In this document: in pieces, positions 5,931 to 5,980 of the stretch
How the letters are laid out: each line of letters begins with the position of its first letter
Numbering within the stretch: position 1 is the first letter of the stretch
DNA from: an uncultured Oscillospiraceae bacterium
GTDB lineage: Bacteria > Bacillota > Clostridia > Oscillospirales > Oscillospiraceae
DNA: 5,980 nucleotides
Direction of reading: 5' to 3'
NCBI GenBank assembly: GCA_944385775.1
Contig: CALWYM010000041.1
Span: 1 to 5,980 of the forward strand
Program-made: the position numbers and the translations under genes
Notes under the pieces: generated by a model
The model's database searches: none
Seen by the model: the letters and a program-made list of their open reading frames with translations, nothing else
Told to the model about the DNA's origin: nothing

Positions 5931-5939
5931 GTACCATAT
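5905..5939. repeat. Direct repeat TACCATAT flanking the promoter
   Basis: TACCATAT occurs at 5905-5912 and again at 5932-5939, 27 bp apart start to start. The first copy overlaps the extended -10 element and the second lies just upstream of the -35. It could be an operator pair or chance in AT-rich DNA. Confidence 0.35.
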
Positions 5940-5980
5940 TATACATTTTCACTAAACTTTTTATTTTACAGGGAGCTTAA

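Noticed and set aside
5938..5943. Second -10 element (TATAAT, minus strand)
   Set aside because: The hexamer is perfect, but no reasonable -35 lies 15-19 bases upstream and it lacks a properly placed extended -10 TG.
1..5980. Mobile element, phage defence locus or CRISPR array
   Set aside because: All six genes are co-directional, mostly housekeeping, of even composition, and there are no spaced repeats, integrase or transposase signatures.

Overview
The window looks like chromosomal DNA from a Firmicute of class Clostridia. Protein style (class II LysRS, GreA, FtsEX and a CdaR-type regulator upstream of ftsE) suggests Lachnospiraceae, perhaps near Butyrivibrio or Roseburia. This placement rests on recalled family resemblance, not a search. 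Moderate GC, strong Shine-Dalgarno sites and vegetative-type promoters agree with it. All six genes are on the minus strand, so transcription runs from high to low coordinates. I see no mobile element, tRNA, rRNA or CRISPR array.

Transcription unit 1 (about 5930 down to 1861) starts with a 175-base upstream region holding a probable extended -10 promoter. Four tightly packed genes follow. The first is a CdaR/PucR-type regulator (4648-5739). Its stop codon directly abuts the start of ftsE (3961-4647), which overlaps ftsX (3078-3971) by 11 bases. Five bases later comes a secreted coiled-coil M23 metallopeptidase (1861-3072). The last three make a coherent machine: a cytoplasmic ATPase, its membrane partner, and the extracellular peptidoglycan hydrolase it probably gates. 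The regulator is the unexpected member and may link a metabolite signal to cell-wall cleavage at division.

A 103-base gap with a perfect 15-bp hairpin (no T-tract) separates this unit from a 242-residue soluble protein (1029-1757) that I do not recognise.

Transcription unit 2 starts at an exact-consensus promoter (TTGACA, 17 bp, TATAAT; 974-1002). It drives greA (462-938), a transcript-cleavage factor, and lysS (1-451, cut by the window edge). The greA stop codon lies inside the lysS ribosome binding site.

Most of this is housekeeping sequence. The points most worth a second look are the regulator fused into the ftsEX operon, the M23 enzyme with a complete active site in an EnvC-like architecture, the unknown gene beside it, and the hairpin between them.
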